A DNA stretch of 64,000 nt from Microbacterium oxydans (GTDB taxonomy: Bacteria; Actinomycetota; Actinomycetes; Actinomycetales; Microbacteriaceae). Below, one piece after another: positions 23,809 to 31,622 of this stretch (within the stretch, counting starts at the first letter, position 1; every line of letters begins with the position of its first letter). The position numbers and the translations under genes were made by a program. Location: the NCBI RefSeq assembly GCF_000956525.1, contig NZ_JYIW01000023.1:155575-219574 (forward strand), given 5' to 3'. The notes below the pieces were generated by a model. That model was not told the origin of the DNA, searched no databases, and was given only the letters and a program-made list of their open reading frames with translations.

Positions 23809-24717
23809 TCAGCCCTTGACCGCGCCGGCGGCGAGGCCCTTCATGATGCGCTGGTTCAGGAAGAGGTACATGATCAGGATGCCGAACACGGTGACGCAGA
23901 TCGCGGCGAACAGCGGTCCGTAGTTGATCGCTCCGTACTCGCCGGAGAAGTTCAGCAGCCCCACCTGGATCGTGTTCAGGCTCTTCTTGCCGCCGAACAC
24001 CAGGGCGATGAGCAGGTCGTTCCAGATGAGGAAGAACTGCACGATCGCGACCGTGAAGATCGCGTTCTTCATCATCGGCAGACCGATCAGGAAGAAGGAA
24101 CGGAGCATCGAGGCGCCGTCGATGGTCGCGGCCTCGAAGATCTCGCGGGGGATCGCCCGGAAGTACGTCGCGGTCATGAACACGGTCAGGGGGAGTCCGC
24201 CGGCGATGTAGATCAGGATCATCGGCAGGTACGAGCCGCTGATGCCCATCTTCGAGAACGCGTTGAACAGGGGGAGGATGATCATCTGCCCCGGGATCAT
24301 GATGCCCGCGAGGAACAGCAGCAGCACCGAGGCTCGACCCTTGAACACCATGATCTCGAGCGCGTAGCCGGCTGCCGTGCCGAGCAGCACGATGAACACC
24401 AGCGACGGGACCGTCACGATCAGCGAGTTCGAGATCGTCGCCCCGAGGTTGCCGGTCTCCCACGCTGTGGCGTAGTTGTCCCAGCGCCAGATCTCGGGGA
24501 GCGTGTACGAGGGGTTGTTCAGGAAGTCGCTGTTCGACTTCAACGAGTTGATGAACATCCAGAACAGCGGATACGCGGTCACCACGATCAGCAGTGCGAT
24601 GGTCAGCCAGGTCGGCACCTTGCGGAGGATGCCGAGGGCCACGGCCCCTGCGCCGCGGCGGTGCGGCACGAACGCGTGCGGGCTCGGGACGGCCGTCGTG
24701 TCGAGTGTGGTTGTCAT
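23809..24717 (-). CDS. Carbohydrate ABC transporter permease (MalG type)
   Basis: A 302-residue inner-membrane permease with six predicted spans, starting WLTIALLIVVTAYPLFWMF. The cytoplasmic EAA loop that docks the ATPase is REIFEAATIDGASMLRSFFLIGLPMM. It is the last gene of a binding protein-permease-permease operon and starts 10 bp after its partner's stop. No ATPase gene is nearby, which is normal for sugar importers of this class that share a common MsiK-type ATPase. Confidence 0.93.
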   Translation of the reverse strand: MTTTLDTTAVPSPHAFVPHRRGAGAVALGILRKVPTWLTIALLIVVTAYPLFWMFINSLKSNSDFLNNPSYTLPEIWRWDNYATAWETGNLGATISNSLIVTVPSLVFIVLLGTAAGYALEIMVFKGRASVLLLFLAGIMIPGQMIILPLFNAFSKMGISGSYLPMILIYIAGGLPLTVFMTATYFRAIPREIFEAATIDGASMLRSFFLIGLPMMKNAIFTVAIVQFFLIWNDLLIALVFGGKKSLNTIQVGLLNFSGEYGAINYGPLFAAICVTVFGILIMYLFLNQRIMKGLAAGAVKG

Positions 24718-24727
24718 TGGTCAGTCC

Positions 24728-25609
24728 TCAGACGGTGTTGTCGCGTCGCGACGAGCGGAAGATGACGAGTGTGACGAGCAGGCACATGATGGTCAGCACG
24801 AGGGCGACCGTCGAGCCGTAGCCGAAGTCGCTGAACTGGAATGCGGTGCGGTACATGTACATGGTCAGCGGCGTGGTCGAGTTGCCTGGACCGCCGCCGG
24901 TGAGCGCGAAGACCGAGTCGAAGACCTTGATCGTGCCGTTGATGCTGAAGATCATCGAGGCGAACAGGATGGGCAGCGACATGGGCAGGATGATGTAGCG
25001 GAAGAGGCTGAACGACTTCGCGCCGTCGAGACGGGCTGACTCGACGATCTCGTCCGGGATGTCGAGCAGTCCGGAGAACACGAGGATGCCGTAGAAGCCG
25101 GCGGAGCGCCAGACGTCCATGATCACGATGACGATGAACGCGGTCGACCCGTCGCCGAGCCAGTCGATGTTGGAGAGGCCGACGTTCACGAGCAGTTCGT
25201 TCACGAGGCCGTCGTTGGGGGCCGACTGGAAGAGCTTCTGGTACAGGATGCCGATCGCGACCGTGGGGAGCACGACGGGGAAGAACACGAGCGTGCGCAC
25301 GATCACCGACGATCGGCGGAGCACGAAGTGGTACAGCAGGGCGAGGCCGAAGCCGAGCACGACCTGGAACAGGGTGGTCAGCAGGGCGTAGCGGATCGTG
25401 AACCAGAACGCGTCGGCGACGTAGCTGTCGCTGAACAGGCGCGTGAAGTTGGAGATGCCGGTGAACTCGAAGCCTTCGAGGATGCTGCCGGTGAAGAACG
25501 TGAGCCCGAACGACCAGAGCACGGGGACGATGGTGATGAGCGTGTAGATGACCAGGGCCGGCAGGAGCAGCAGCAGGATCGTCTTGCGGTCGCCGAGGAC
25601 GGACTTCAT
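24728..25609 (-). CDS. Carbohydrate ABC transporter permease (MalF type)
   Basis: A 293-residue permease with the first span at residues 10-31 (LLLLLPALVIYTLITIVPVLW). The EAA loop reads PDEIVESARLDGAKSFSLFRYIILPMS, followed by TGGGPGNSTTPLTMYMYRTAF, typical of MalF/UgpA-type proteins. I chose the ATG at 25609; a longer reading would invade the binding-protein gene. It pairs with the MalG-type permease to form the channel for the sugar delivered by the neighbouring lipoprotein. Confidence 0.92.
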   Translation of the reverse strand: MKSVLGDRKTILLLLLPALVIYTLITIVPVLWSFGLTFFTGSILEGFEFTGISNFTRLFSDSYVADAFWFTIRYALLTTLFQVVLGFGLALLYHFVLRRSSVIVRTLVFFPVVLPTVAIGILYQKLFQSAPNDGLVNELLVNVGLSNIDWLGDGSTAFIVIVIMDVWRSAGFYGILVFSGLLDIPDEIVESARLDGAKSFSLFRYIILPMSLPILFASMIFSINGTIKVFDSVFALTGGGPGNSTTPLTMYMYRTAFQFSDFGYGSTVALVLTIMCLLVTLVIFRSSRRDNTV

Positions 25610-25694
25610 GCGAGGCGGCCTTTCGGGTAAGAGGGGCAGTGGCGAGAGAACCGGTCCCGCGCGCTCCTGGTGGAGCGCGCGGGACCGGACGGGA

Positions 25695-26999
25695 TCAGCC
25701 CTGGTCGAGGGCGTCCTGGACGAGGCCCATGAACTCCTCGGCGGAGAGGCCGCCGGTGACCAGCAGTGCCGCGTTGGTCGACGAGACGCTGCTCGCCTTG
25801 GCGTTGAAGAGCGCCTCGAACCACAGCACGCTGTCGGTGCTGGTCGCGATCTCATCCGCGACGGTCTGCGAGATCGCCGGCAGTTCGACCGCGTCATCGG
25901 CGATGAAGCCGGTGATCTGGCCCTGCTTGAGCGCCTCGTTGCCGTAGTTCTCTGCGATGCAGCCGAGCCAGGCATCCGTGCCCTCGTCGGAGGCCGCGGC
26001 GCTCATGGTCGCCGGCAGGCCGACGTTCGAGGGGTATGCGTCGGGCGTGCCCTTGCCGCCCTCGACCGCGGGGAAGTTGAAGAACCCGACATTGTCGGCG
26101 CCGATCTGGTTGCCGTCGCCGTTGATGTTGCCGAGGATCCAGCTGCCCATGTAGATCATGGCGGCCTTGCCGGTGAGGAACTCGTTGTACGAGCTGTCGA
26201 TGTCGAGCGAGGTGACGTTCTGGTCGAAGTAGCCCTCGGCTCCGAGGTCGGCGATGGCCTGCGCGGCCGCGACGTATTCGGGGTCGGTCAGCTTGGCGTC
26301 GCCGGATGCGACCTTCTCGAGCGCGTCGTCGCCGACGCTGCGGAAGAGGTAGGTGCTGATCAGGCGGGTGATGGGCCAGCCCTGCTCACCGGATGCCGTG
26401 AACGGGGTGTAGCCGGCTGCCTTGGCCTCGCCGGCGATCGTGGTCAGGTCGTCCCAGGTCTCGGGGACGTCCCAGCCCTGCTCTTCGAAGATCTGCTTGT
26501 TGTACCAGATGCCTTCGATGTTGTACTGGTACGGCAGGAAGTTGAACTCGCCGCCGTAGAGCTTCTTGATCGTGGAGACCGCGCCTTCGGCGATCTTGTC
26601 CCGGACGCCGAGCTCGGTGAGCTTTGCGTCGAAGTCGACGAGGTAGCCGCCCTTGGCGAGCTTGGCGCCCTCCGAGGGGTTGCCGCCGGCGGAGAACATC
26701 TGCGGCAGTTCGTCCTGGGTGGCGAGGAGCTGCACCTGTGCGTCGAGGTCGGCCTGCGGCACCGAGTTGACCTCGAGCGGCATCGCCTTCTCCTCTGCGG
26801 CGCAGGCGTCGGCGCCGAGTGCCTCGAGGACGGGCTGCGTCGTGGTGTTCTCGGAGTTCTTCAGGAACTCGAAGCTCGAAGCGCTGGATCCGCCGCCGCC
26901 GTCGCTCGTGCAACCGGAAAGGACGAGAACCCCGGCGCTGGCCAGAGCGGCAACGCTGAGGAGCGGCTTGCGAAGGCGCCGCCGTTCTGCTGTGAACAC
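25695..26999 (-). CDS. Sugar ABC transporter substrate-binding lipoprotein
   Basis: A 434-residue extracytoplasmic solute-binding protein, family 1. The lipoprotein signal is clear: basic residues, a hydrophobic stretch, then VLVLSGC with the lipidated Cys at position 30. The mature part has typical phrases such as NIEGIWYNKQIFEEQGWDVPETWDDL and AAMIYMGSWILGN. The start is GTG at 26999 with AGGAGG just upstream. A LacI-type operator sits 30 bp upstream of the start. Placement between the rhamnosidase operon and two LacI genes suggests it imports rhamno-oligosaccharides or related glycan fragments, but the ligand is not known. Confidence 0.93.
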   Translation of the reverse strand: MFTAERRRLRKPLLSVAALASAGVLVLSGCTSDGGGGSSASSFEFLKNSENTTTQPVLEALGADACAAEEKAMPLEVNSVPQADLDAQVQLLATQDELPQMFSAGGNPSEGAKLAKGGYLVDFDAKLTELGVRDKIAEGAVSTIKKLYGGEFNFLPYQYNIEGIWYNKQIFEEQGWDVPETWDDLTTIAGEAKAAGYTPFTASGEQGWPITRLISTYLFRSVGDDALEKVASGDAKLTDPEYVAAAQAIADLGAEGYFDQNVTSLDIDSSYNEFLTGKAAMIYMGSWILGNINGDGNQIGADNVGFFNFPAVEGGKGTPDAYPSNVGLPATMSAAASDEGTDAWLGCIAENYGNEALKQGQITGFIADDAVELPAISQTVADEIATSTDSVLWFEALFNAKASSVSSTNAALLVTGGLSAEEFMGLVQDALDQG

Positions 27000-27028
27000 A
27001 TTTCCTCCTTGAAAGTGGCATCCCGTTA

Positions 27029-27042
27029 TTGAGACGTTTCAA
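27029..27042. promoter_or_regulatory. LacI-type operator upstream of ABC importer
   Basis: TTGAGACGTTTCAA has arms TTGA/TCAA around ACGT, with one mismatched pair. The core matches the other sites of the proposed regulon. Confidence 0.65.
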
Positions 27043-27150
27043 AACTGATGGTAGAGCGTGATGGGTGGGGTGTCAAACGGATACTGCCAAGAATATCTGC
27101 GCACAGGCGAGGCGCGGGGCGCCGAGATGGGCCAGGATGATCGCATGGCT

Positions 27151-27166
27151 ATTGAAACGTCACAAT
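27151..27166. promoter_or_regulatory. LacI-type operator upstream of first LacI gene
   Basis: ATTGAAACGTCACAAT is identical, on the other strand, to the site at 22438-22453. A 16-bp exact match between two promoter gaps 4.7 kb apart is strong evidence for a shared regulator. Confidence 0.7.
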
Positions 27167-27316
27167 CTCTCGCGGGCATCGTCGGCGACGCCGAGCCGCC
27201 GACCGCGGGAACGACGTCCCGGGGCGAGGCGCGATCGGGCGCGTGCGGCGAAGGCGGCCTGCCGGAGCGGAGCAGGTAAAGTGACAGATCGTCCACAGAA
27301 TCGAAGGAGTCCGCGC

Positions 27317-28324
27317 ATGGCCCGTGTCGGAATCCGCGATGTGGCGGTGCTCTCCGGCGTCGCAGTCGGCACCGTCTCGAACTTCCTGAACCACCCCGAC
27401 CGGGTCTCCGACGACAAGGCGCAGCGCATCAGCGCCGCCATCGACTCGCTCGGCTTCGTCCCCAGCAACGCGGGCCGTCAGCTGCGGCTCGGCGTCAGCA
27501 GTGCGATCGGCTACATCGCGCCGGACGTCAGCAACCCCTACTTCGCCGAGATCGCCGAGAGCGTGGAGCTACGAGCGAGCGAGCTCGGCATCACGGTCTT
27601 CCTGGCGAACTCGCACCGCAACCGTGATCGCGAGAACACCTACATCGAGCTGTTCGAGCAGTACCGCGTGCAGGGTCTGCTGATGTCATCGCACGTACCC
27701 GTGGAAGACCGCCTCGCCCAGGTGCGGCGCCGTGGCACGCCATCGGTGCTGGTCGGCCAGCACGCCCAGTCCGATGAGCAGCCCTCGGTCTCGCTCGACG
27801 AGGTCTCCGGTGGTCGACAGGCCATGCGCCACCTGCTCGACGTGGGGAGTCGGCGCCTGCTGTTCGTGGGTGGTCCGCTCGACATCCCGCAGGTGTCCGC
27901 CCGTCTGGCCGGTGCCGGCGAGGTCGTCCGGGAGTTCGGTGCCGCGACGCTCGAAGTGATCGATGAACCCGACCGCACCGTTCGTGGTGGTCGGCGGGTC
28001 GGTGCCGCGCTGCTCTCCCGTCCGCCGGAGATGATGCCGGACGGCATCTTCGCCGCGAACGACCTGCTCGCGCTCGGCATCATGAACGCGCTCGTCGCCG
28101 GCGGCGTCGACGTGCCTGGCACGACCTCCATCGTCGGCTACGACGACATCGAGTTCGCGGAGGCCTCGCTGATCCCGCTCACCACGGTCAAGGGCCGCCA
28201 CGAGGGCTTCGGCATCGCGGTCGTCGACCTGCTGTTCGACACGATCGGCGGCCGCGTGATCGACGAACCGCGTCGCGTCTTCGAGCCGGAGCTCGTCGTG
28301 CGCGCCAGCACCAGGCGGCGCTGA
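27317..28324 (+). CDS. LacI family transcriptional regulator (first of tandem pair)
   Basis: A 335-residue regulator. Residues 3-55 are the LacI DNA-binding domain: IRDVAVLSGVAVGTVSNFLNHPDRVS, followed by the hinge helix NAGRQLRLGVSS. The periplasmic-binding-like effector domain includes IGYIAPDVSNPYFAEI, GIFAANDLLALGIMNAL and IVGYDDIEFAEA. The start is the ATG with GAAGGAG upstream. An exact copy of the shared operator lies 151 bp upstream, pointing to autoregulation. The likely effector is a sugar from the rhamnose/branched-sugar locus. Confidence 0.92.
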   Translation: MARVGIRDVAVLSGVAVGTVSNFLNHPDRVSDDKAQRISAAIDSLGFVPSNAGRQLRLGVSSAIGYIAPDVSNPYFAEIAESVELRASELGITVFLANSHRNRDRENTYIELFEQYRVQGLLMSSHVPVEDRLAQVRRRGTPSVLVGQHAQSDEQPSVSLDEVSGGRQAMRHLLDVGSRRLLFVGGPLDIPQVSARLAGAGEVVREFGAATLEVIDEPDRTVRGGRRVGAALLSRPPEMMPDGIFAANDLLALGIMNALVAGGVDVPGTTSIVGYDDIEFAEASLIPLTTVKGRHEGFGIAVVDLLFDTIGGRVIDEPRRVFEPELVVRASTRRR

Positions 28325-28326
28325 CC

Positions 28327-29325
28327 GTGGCGGCGAGCATCCGCGACGTCGCCGACCGCGCCGGCGTCTCGGTCGGCACGGTGTCGAACGTGCTGAACCA
28401 CGTCGACCGGGTCAAGGAGGACTCGGTGCGACGCGTGCACGAGGCGATCGCCGAGCTCGGCTACGTGCGCAACGACGCGGCCAGGCAGCTGCGAGCAGGG
28501 CGCAGCCTCATGGTCGGGCTGGTCGTGCTCGACGTGCGCAACCCGTTCTTCACGGAACTCGCGCGCGGGGCCGAGCGTGAGGCGGCCAGACACGGCCTCT
28601 CCGTCGTGCTCGCCAACAGTGACGAGGACATCGCGCAGGAGGCACGGCACATCGATCTGTTCGAGCAGCAGCGGGTGCGCGGCATCCTGCTCTCGCCGTA
28701 CCAGGAGGTCGGCCCGAGGCTCCGGCAGATGAAGCAGCGCGGCATTCCGGCGGTCCTGGTCGACCGTCGCAGTGCCGACGAGCAGTTCAGCAGCGTCTCG
28801 GTCGATGACGAGCTCGGCGGGTATCTCGCCGCTCGGCACCTGCTCGACTCCGGTCACCGACGCCTGCTGTTCGTCGGCGGGCCGCTCGACATGCGCCAGG
28901 TCGACGATCGACGCAGGGGGGCGCGCCGCGCCGTCGGCGAGGTCACGGATGCCGAGCTGCAGACGCTGCCGTCAGCGGCATCCACGGTCGATGCGGGCCG
29001 GACCGCCGGCGACCAGGTCGCCGCGATGGCCGCAGCCGATCGACCGGACGCGATGTTCTGCGCGAACGACCTGGTCGCCCTCGGCGTGCTGCAGGGGCTG
29101 CTGACCCACGGCATCCGCGTGCCGCAGGATGTCGCACTGATCGGCTTCGACGACATCGACTTCGCGGCCGCCGCTGCCGTGCCGCTGTCATCGGTTCGCC
29201 AGCCGAGCGGGCTCATGGGTGAGACGGCGCTGCGACTCCTGCTCGAGCACAGTGCCGACCCGGAGCGAGAACCGGAGCACATCGTCTTCCAGCCGGAGCT
29301 CGTGGCCCGCGACTCCACGGCCTGA
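28327..29325 (+). CDS. LacI family transcriptional regulator (second of tandem pair)
   Basis: A 332-residue paralogue of the preceding gene, starting with GTG 2 bp after its stop. The recognition region, IRDVADRAGVSVGTVSNVLNHVDRVKED, is nearly the same as in the first regulator, so both may bind similar operators. The effector domains differ more (LVVLDVRNPFFTEL, MFCANDLVALGVLQGLL, LIGFDDIDFA). Two regulators with alike DNA domains and unlike ligand domains would let two inducers control one operator set. This is inference from comparing the two sequences by eye. Confidence 0.9.
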   Translation: MAASIRDVADRAGVSVGTVSNVLNHVDRVKEDSVRRVHEAIAELGYVRNDAARQLRAGRSLMVGLVVLDVRNPFFTELARGAEREAARHGLSVVLANSDEDIAQEARHIDLFEQQRVRGILLSPYQEVGPRLRQMKQRGIPAVLVDRRSADEQFSSVSVDDELGGYLAARHLLDSGHRRLLFVGGPLDMRQVDDRRRGARRAVGEVTDAELQTLPSAASTVDAGRTAGDQVAAMAAADRPDAMFCANDLVALGVLQGLLTHGIRVPQDVALIGFDDIDFAAAAAVPLSSVRQPSGLMGETALRLLLEHSADPEREPEHIVFQPELVARDSTA

Positions 29326-29523
29326 TCCTGCTTCAGCGGCACCGTTGCGGCCGCTCCCGAACGATGCCGGCATCGTGCGGGGAAGGCATGCCGTAAACGA
29401 TCGTCAACGGCGTGCGACAGATCAGGCTCGGTTTGGGTCTCCGAGACGCCGAGCGGAATCGGCTTTCGGCAGGCGTTTACGGAAGACCCATCACCCAACT
29501 GCTGCCTGCGAGTCCGGCGCTCG

Positions 29524-30162
29524 TCAACGAGATCGTACGAGTTCCTCGATCCACGGGTGACCAGGGTGGGCGGTCTCCAGTGCGCATCGAAGCCACGCCG
29601 AGGCTTCGTCACTCATGGATGAACGAGCGGCATCGAAGTCCAACCGATCCTGCGGCCGAAGTCCCGGAGCTTTATGGAGTAGCTGGATTTCCGGACGCAA
29701 GTACTCCACGCCTGCCTGCGACCAGAGAATTTTGTCGAAAGGGAGTGTGACCCTCGGGTCTCGCTTGTAGGTCCATAGCGCCGGGGTGGCATCCATCAGA
29801 ATGACGTCGTACTCCCAAGGAGTCGCGCCGTTGGGCCGTAACCACAGATTGCTGCAGGTGTCCGGAACCGGCCTGTCCGGGTTGGCAAGAGGGAGCAGGT
29901 CGCCTTGGTTTGCCGCCCATACGTCCAGGCGGTCGACGACGTGCGCGCGCAGCCGGTTTGCGTCGGAACGAGGGATGCTCGGGTCAATATCGCTGTGAGG
30001 TCGAGACACGCCGGTGAACGCCTCGATAGCCCACCCACCAGCGATCCACCACCGGCCGGGGTAGCCCTCGAAAAGCTCAATCACGTCAATGACCGTGCGC
30101 GGATTCCACGGTCCGTAGAGTCGCACGATCTCGTTGTGGTCCACAGTGTCGATGCTACGCAT
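29524..30162 (-). CDS. Nucleotidyltransferase-like protein (aminoglycoside/lincosamide nucleotidyltransferase fold)
   Basis: A 212-residue protein. WWIAGGWAIEAFTGVSRPHSDID near residues 38-60 matches the pol-beta-type nucleotidyltransferase signature GGW..D..G..R.H.D.D, including the two metal-binding Asp. LWLRPNGATPWEYDVILMD may hold the third acid. Relatives adenylylate aminoglycosides or lincosamides, but many chromosomal members have no known substrate, so resistance should not be assumed. Codon use is less GC-biased than in its neighbours, suggesting later acquisition. I chose the ATG at 30162; an earlier ATG at 30264 would add 34 residues without family similarity. Confidence 0.65.
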   Translation of the reverse strand: MRSIDTVDHNEIVRLYGPWNPRTVIDVIELFEGYPGRWWIAGGWAIEAFTGVSRPHSDIDPSIPRSDANRLRAHVVDRLDVWAANQGDLLPLANPDRPVPDTCSNLWLRPNGATPWEYDVILMDATPALWTYKRDPRVTLPFDKILWSQAGVEYLRPEIQLLHKAPGLRPQDRLDFDAARSSMSDEASAWLRCALETAHPGHPWIEELVRSR

Positions 30163-30356
30163 TCCACAGCCGGAGCCTTCGAGAGCGTGTGGGGAGCATG
30201 GATCGCACGCCGAAACGAGTGGCTTCGGCAGTTGCGCCAACGCTGCCGGCTGACTGCACGACACGGGTCGCGCACCAGCCGAAACCGCGCCCCGACGTCT
30301 TCGACAGCGCGAGAGAGGGAACCGCGATCGCCGACGGCATGGTCAGACGACGGTGA

Positions 30357-31622
30357 TCAGAACTCCGCGACCACCGGTCGGCCGTCGAGGAAGGCGATCA
30401 TGTTCAGCACGAGGAAGTTCCAGTTCTGGAAGTTCCTGGTCATGATCGGCTCGCCCGTATCCGGGTTGTAGAACTCGTGCAGGCAGCCGGTCGTGGCGAG
30501 GTCGCGGCCGAACAGCTCGACCGTCTGCTCGGCGAGCTCGCGGGCGTCATCCGCGAAGCCGTACTTCTGCAGCCCGCGGAACACCAGATAGTTGCTGATG
30601 CCCCACACCGGTCCGAGCCAGTTCGAGGGGTTGTTCGAGGCCCGCAGGTTGTACGGCTTCTCGAGCCGCGACAGGGTGCGCACCCCGAAGTTCGCCCGGA
30701 ACGTGCGGGTCTCCTGCAGCCGCTCGCGCATCCGTTCGGCCTGGTCCTGCGAGGCGATCCCCGCCCACAGCGGCAGGAAGCTCGACCAGTTGTCGACGCG
30801 CAGCAGCAGCGACGACCACGACCGCGGTGCGCCGCTGTGCAGCCAGTCCTCACCGTCGATCTCACGGAAGGCGAGGTCGGCGCTGTAGTAGGTGCCGTCG
30901 CGCTCGTCCCAGAGGTGCGTGTTGACGGCATCCGCCAGATCCTGCGCTCGTCCGCGCCAGACGTTCGCCTCGGCGAGGCGGTCGAGGTCTTCGAGCAGCG
31001 AGCCGAACGCCAGCAGCTCGCGGTACAGCAGCGAGTTCAGGTAGATCGAGGCGGTGCTGCGGTCGGGCCGGTAGTAGACGGACGGATCGTTGTCGACGCC
31101 GACCGCGAAGTCGGTCTGCCAGTAGGCCAACCCGGTCTCGGCGTGGAGGTGGCTCTCGAGGTAGCGCTCCAGGAAGCGCTGGAGCACGGGGATGCCGTCG
31201 CGGATCCACTCCGCGCTGCCCCGTCGACGGACCAGGAGTGCGGCCTGCTGCACGATCACCGGCTTGTGCATGTTCTGGGAGAACCCGGCGGCGCGGCTCG
31301 GGTCGCCGTGCAGCAGCGGTCCCTCGGGCTTCAGCAGCAGCGGCATCACGCCGTCCTCGTCGGTGTGCTCGAGGAAGTTGCGGATCGTCCCCTCCTCGTA
31401 CGTGCCGAAGCGTCCGGTCTCGCCCGTCTCGAGCTCGACCTGGCCGAGCACGACGCTGATGAACCAGGAGTCCCAATCCCACAGCGCGTTGGAGTAGTAG
31501 GGGGAGTCGGGGGAGCTCGGCACCGTGTACGGATGCGTGAGCACCCCTGAGGGTTCACGGGTCATCTGCATCGCGTGCTCGATGACGTGCGTGCGGAGGT
31601 CGTTCTTCCAGGTGTCGATCAC
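30357..31622 (-). CDS. (alpha/alpha)6-barrel glycoside hydrolase (GH63/MGH1-like)
   Basis: A 421-residue protein without a signal peptide. YSNALWDWDSWFISVVLGQ near residue 44, ASNNPSNWLGPVWGISNYLVFRGL near residue 328 and LHEFYNPDTGEPI near residue 382 are landmarks of the GH63/GH37-related clan. In that clan the Asp of the first block region and a late Glu are catalytic. Described relatives include mannosylglycerate hydrolase and glucosidases of alpha-linked sugars. The GTG start overlaps the ApnL-like gene (GTGA). As the terminal gene of the apionate operon it may release the branched sugar from a glycoside. No known apiosidase family looks like this, so the substrate is open. Confidence 0.7.
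   Translation of the reverse strand: MIDTWKNDLRTHVIEHAMQMTREPSGVLTHPYTVPSSPDSPYYSNALWDWDSWFISVVLGQVELETGETGRFGTYEEGTIRNFLEHTDEDGVMPLLLKPEGPLLHGDPSRAAGFSQNMHKPVIVQQAALLVRRRGSAEWIRDGIPVLQRFLERYLESHLHAETGLAYWQTDFAVGVDNDPSVYYRPDRSTASIYLNSLLYRELLAFGSLLEDLDRLAEANVWRGRAQDLADAVNTHLWDERDGTYYSADLAFREIDGEDWLHSGAPRSWSSLLLRVDNWSSFLPLWAGIASQDQAERMRERLQETRTFRANFGVRTLSRLEKPYNLRASNNPSNWLGPVWGISNYLVFRGLQKYGFADDARELAEQTVELFGRDLATTGCLHEFYNPDTGEPIMTRNFQNWNFLVLNMIAFLDGRPVVAEF

Larger units (their letters stand above)
27000..27316. promoter_or_regulatory. Divergent promoter region of ABC importer and LacI genes
   Basis: This 317-bp gene-free gap holds the AGGAGG of the binding-protein gene, two LacI-type operators (27029 and 27151, centres 123 bp apart), and the GAAGGAG ribosome-binding site of the LacI gene at 27303. 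The two-operator layout would allow looping. Confidence 0.6.

Noticed and set aside
23233..24765. Long plus-strand frame of 510 residues
   Set aside because: It runs antisense to the MalG-type permease and through the hairpin array. The Arg/Asp/Gln-rich translation is typical of antisense shadows in high-GC DNA.
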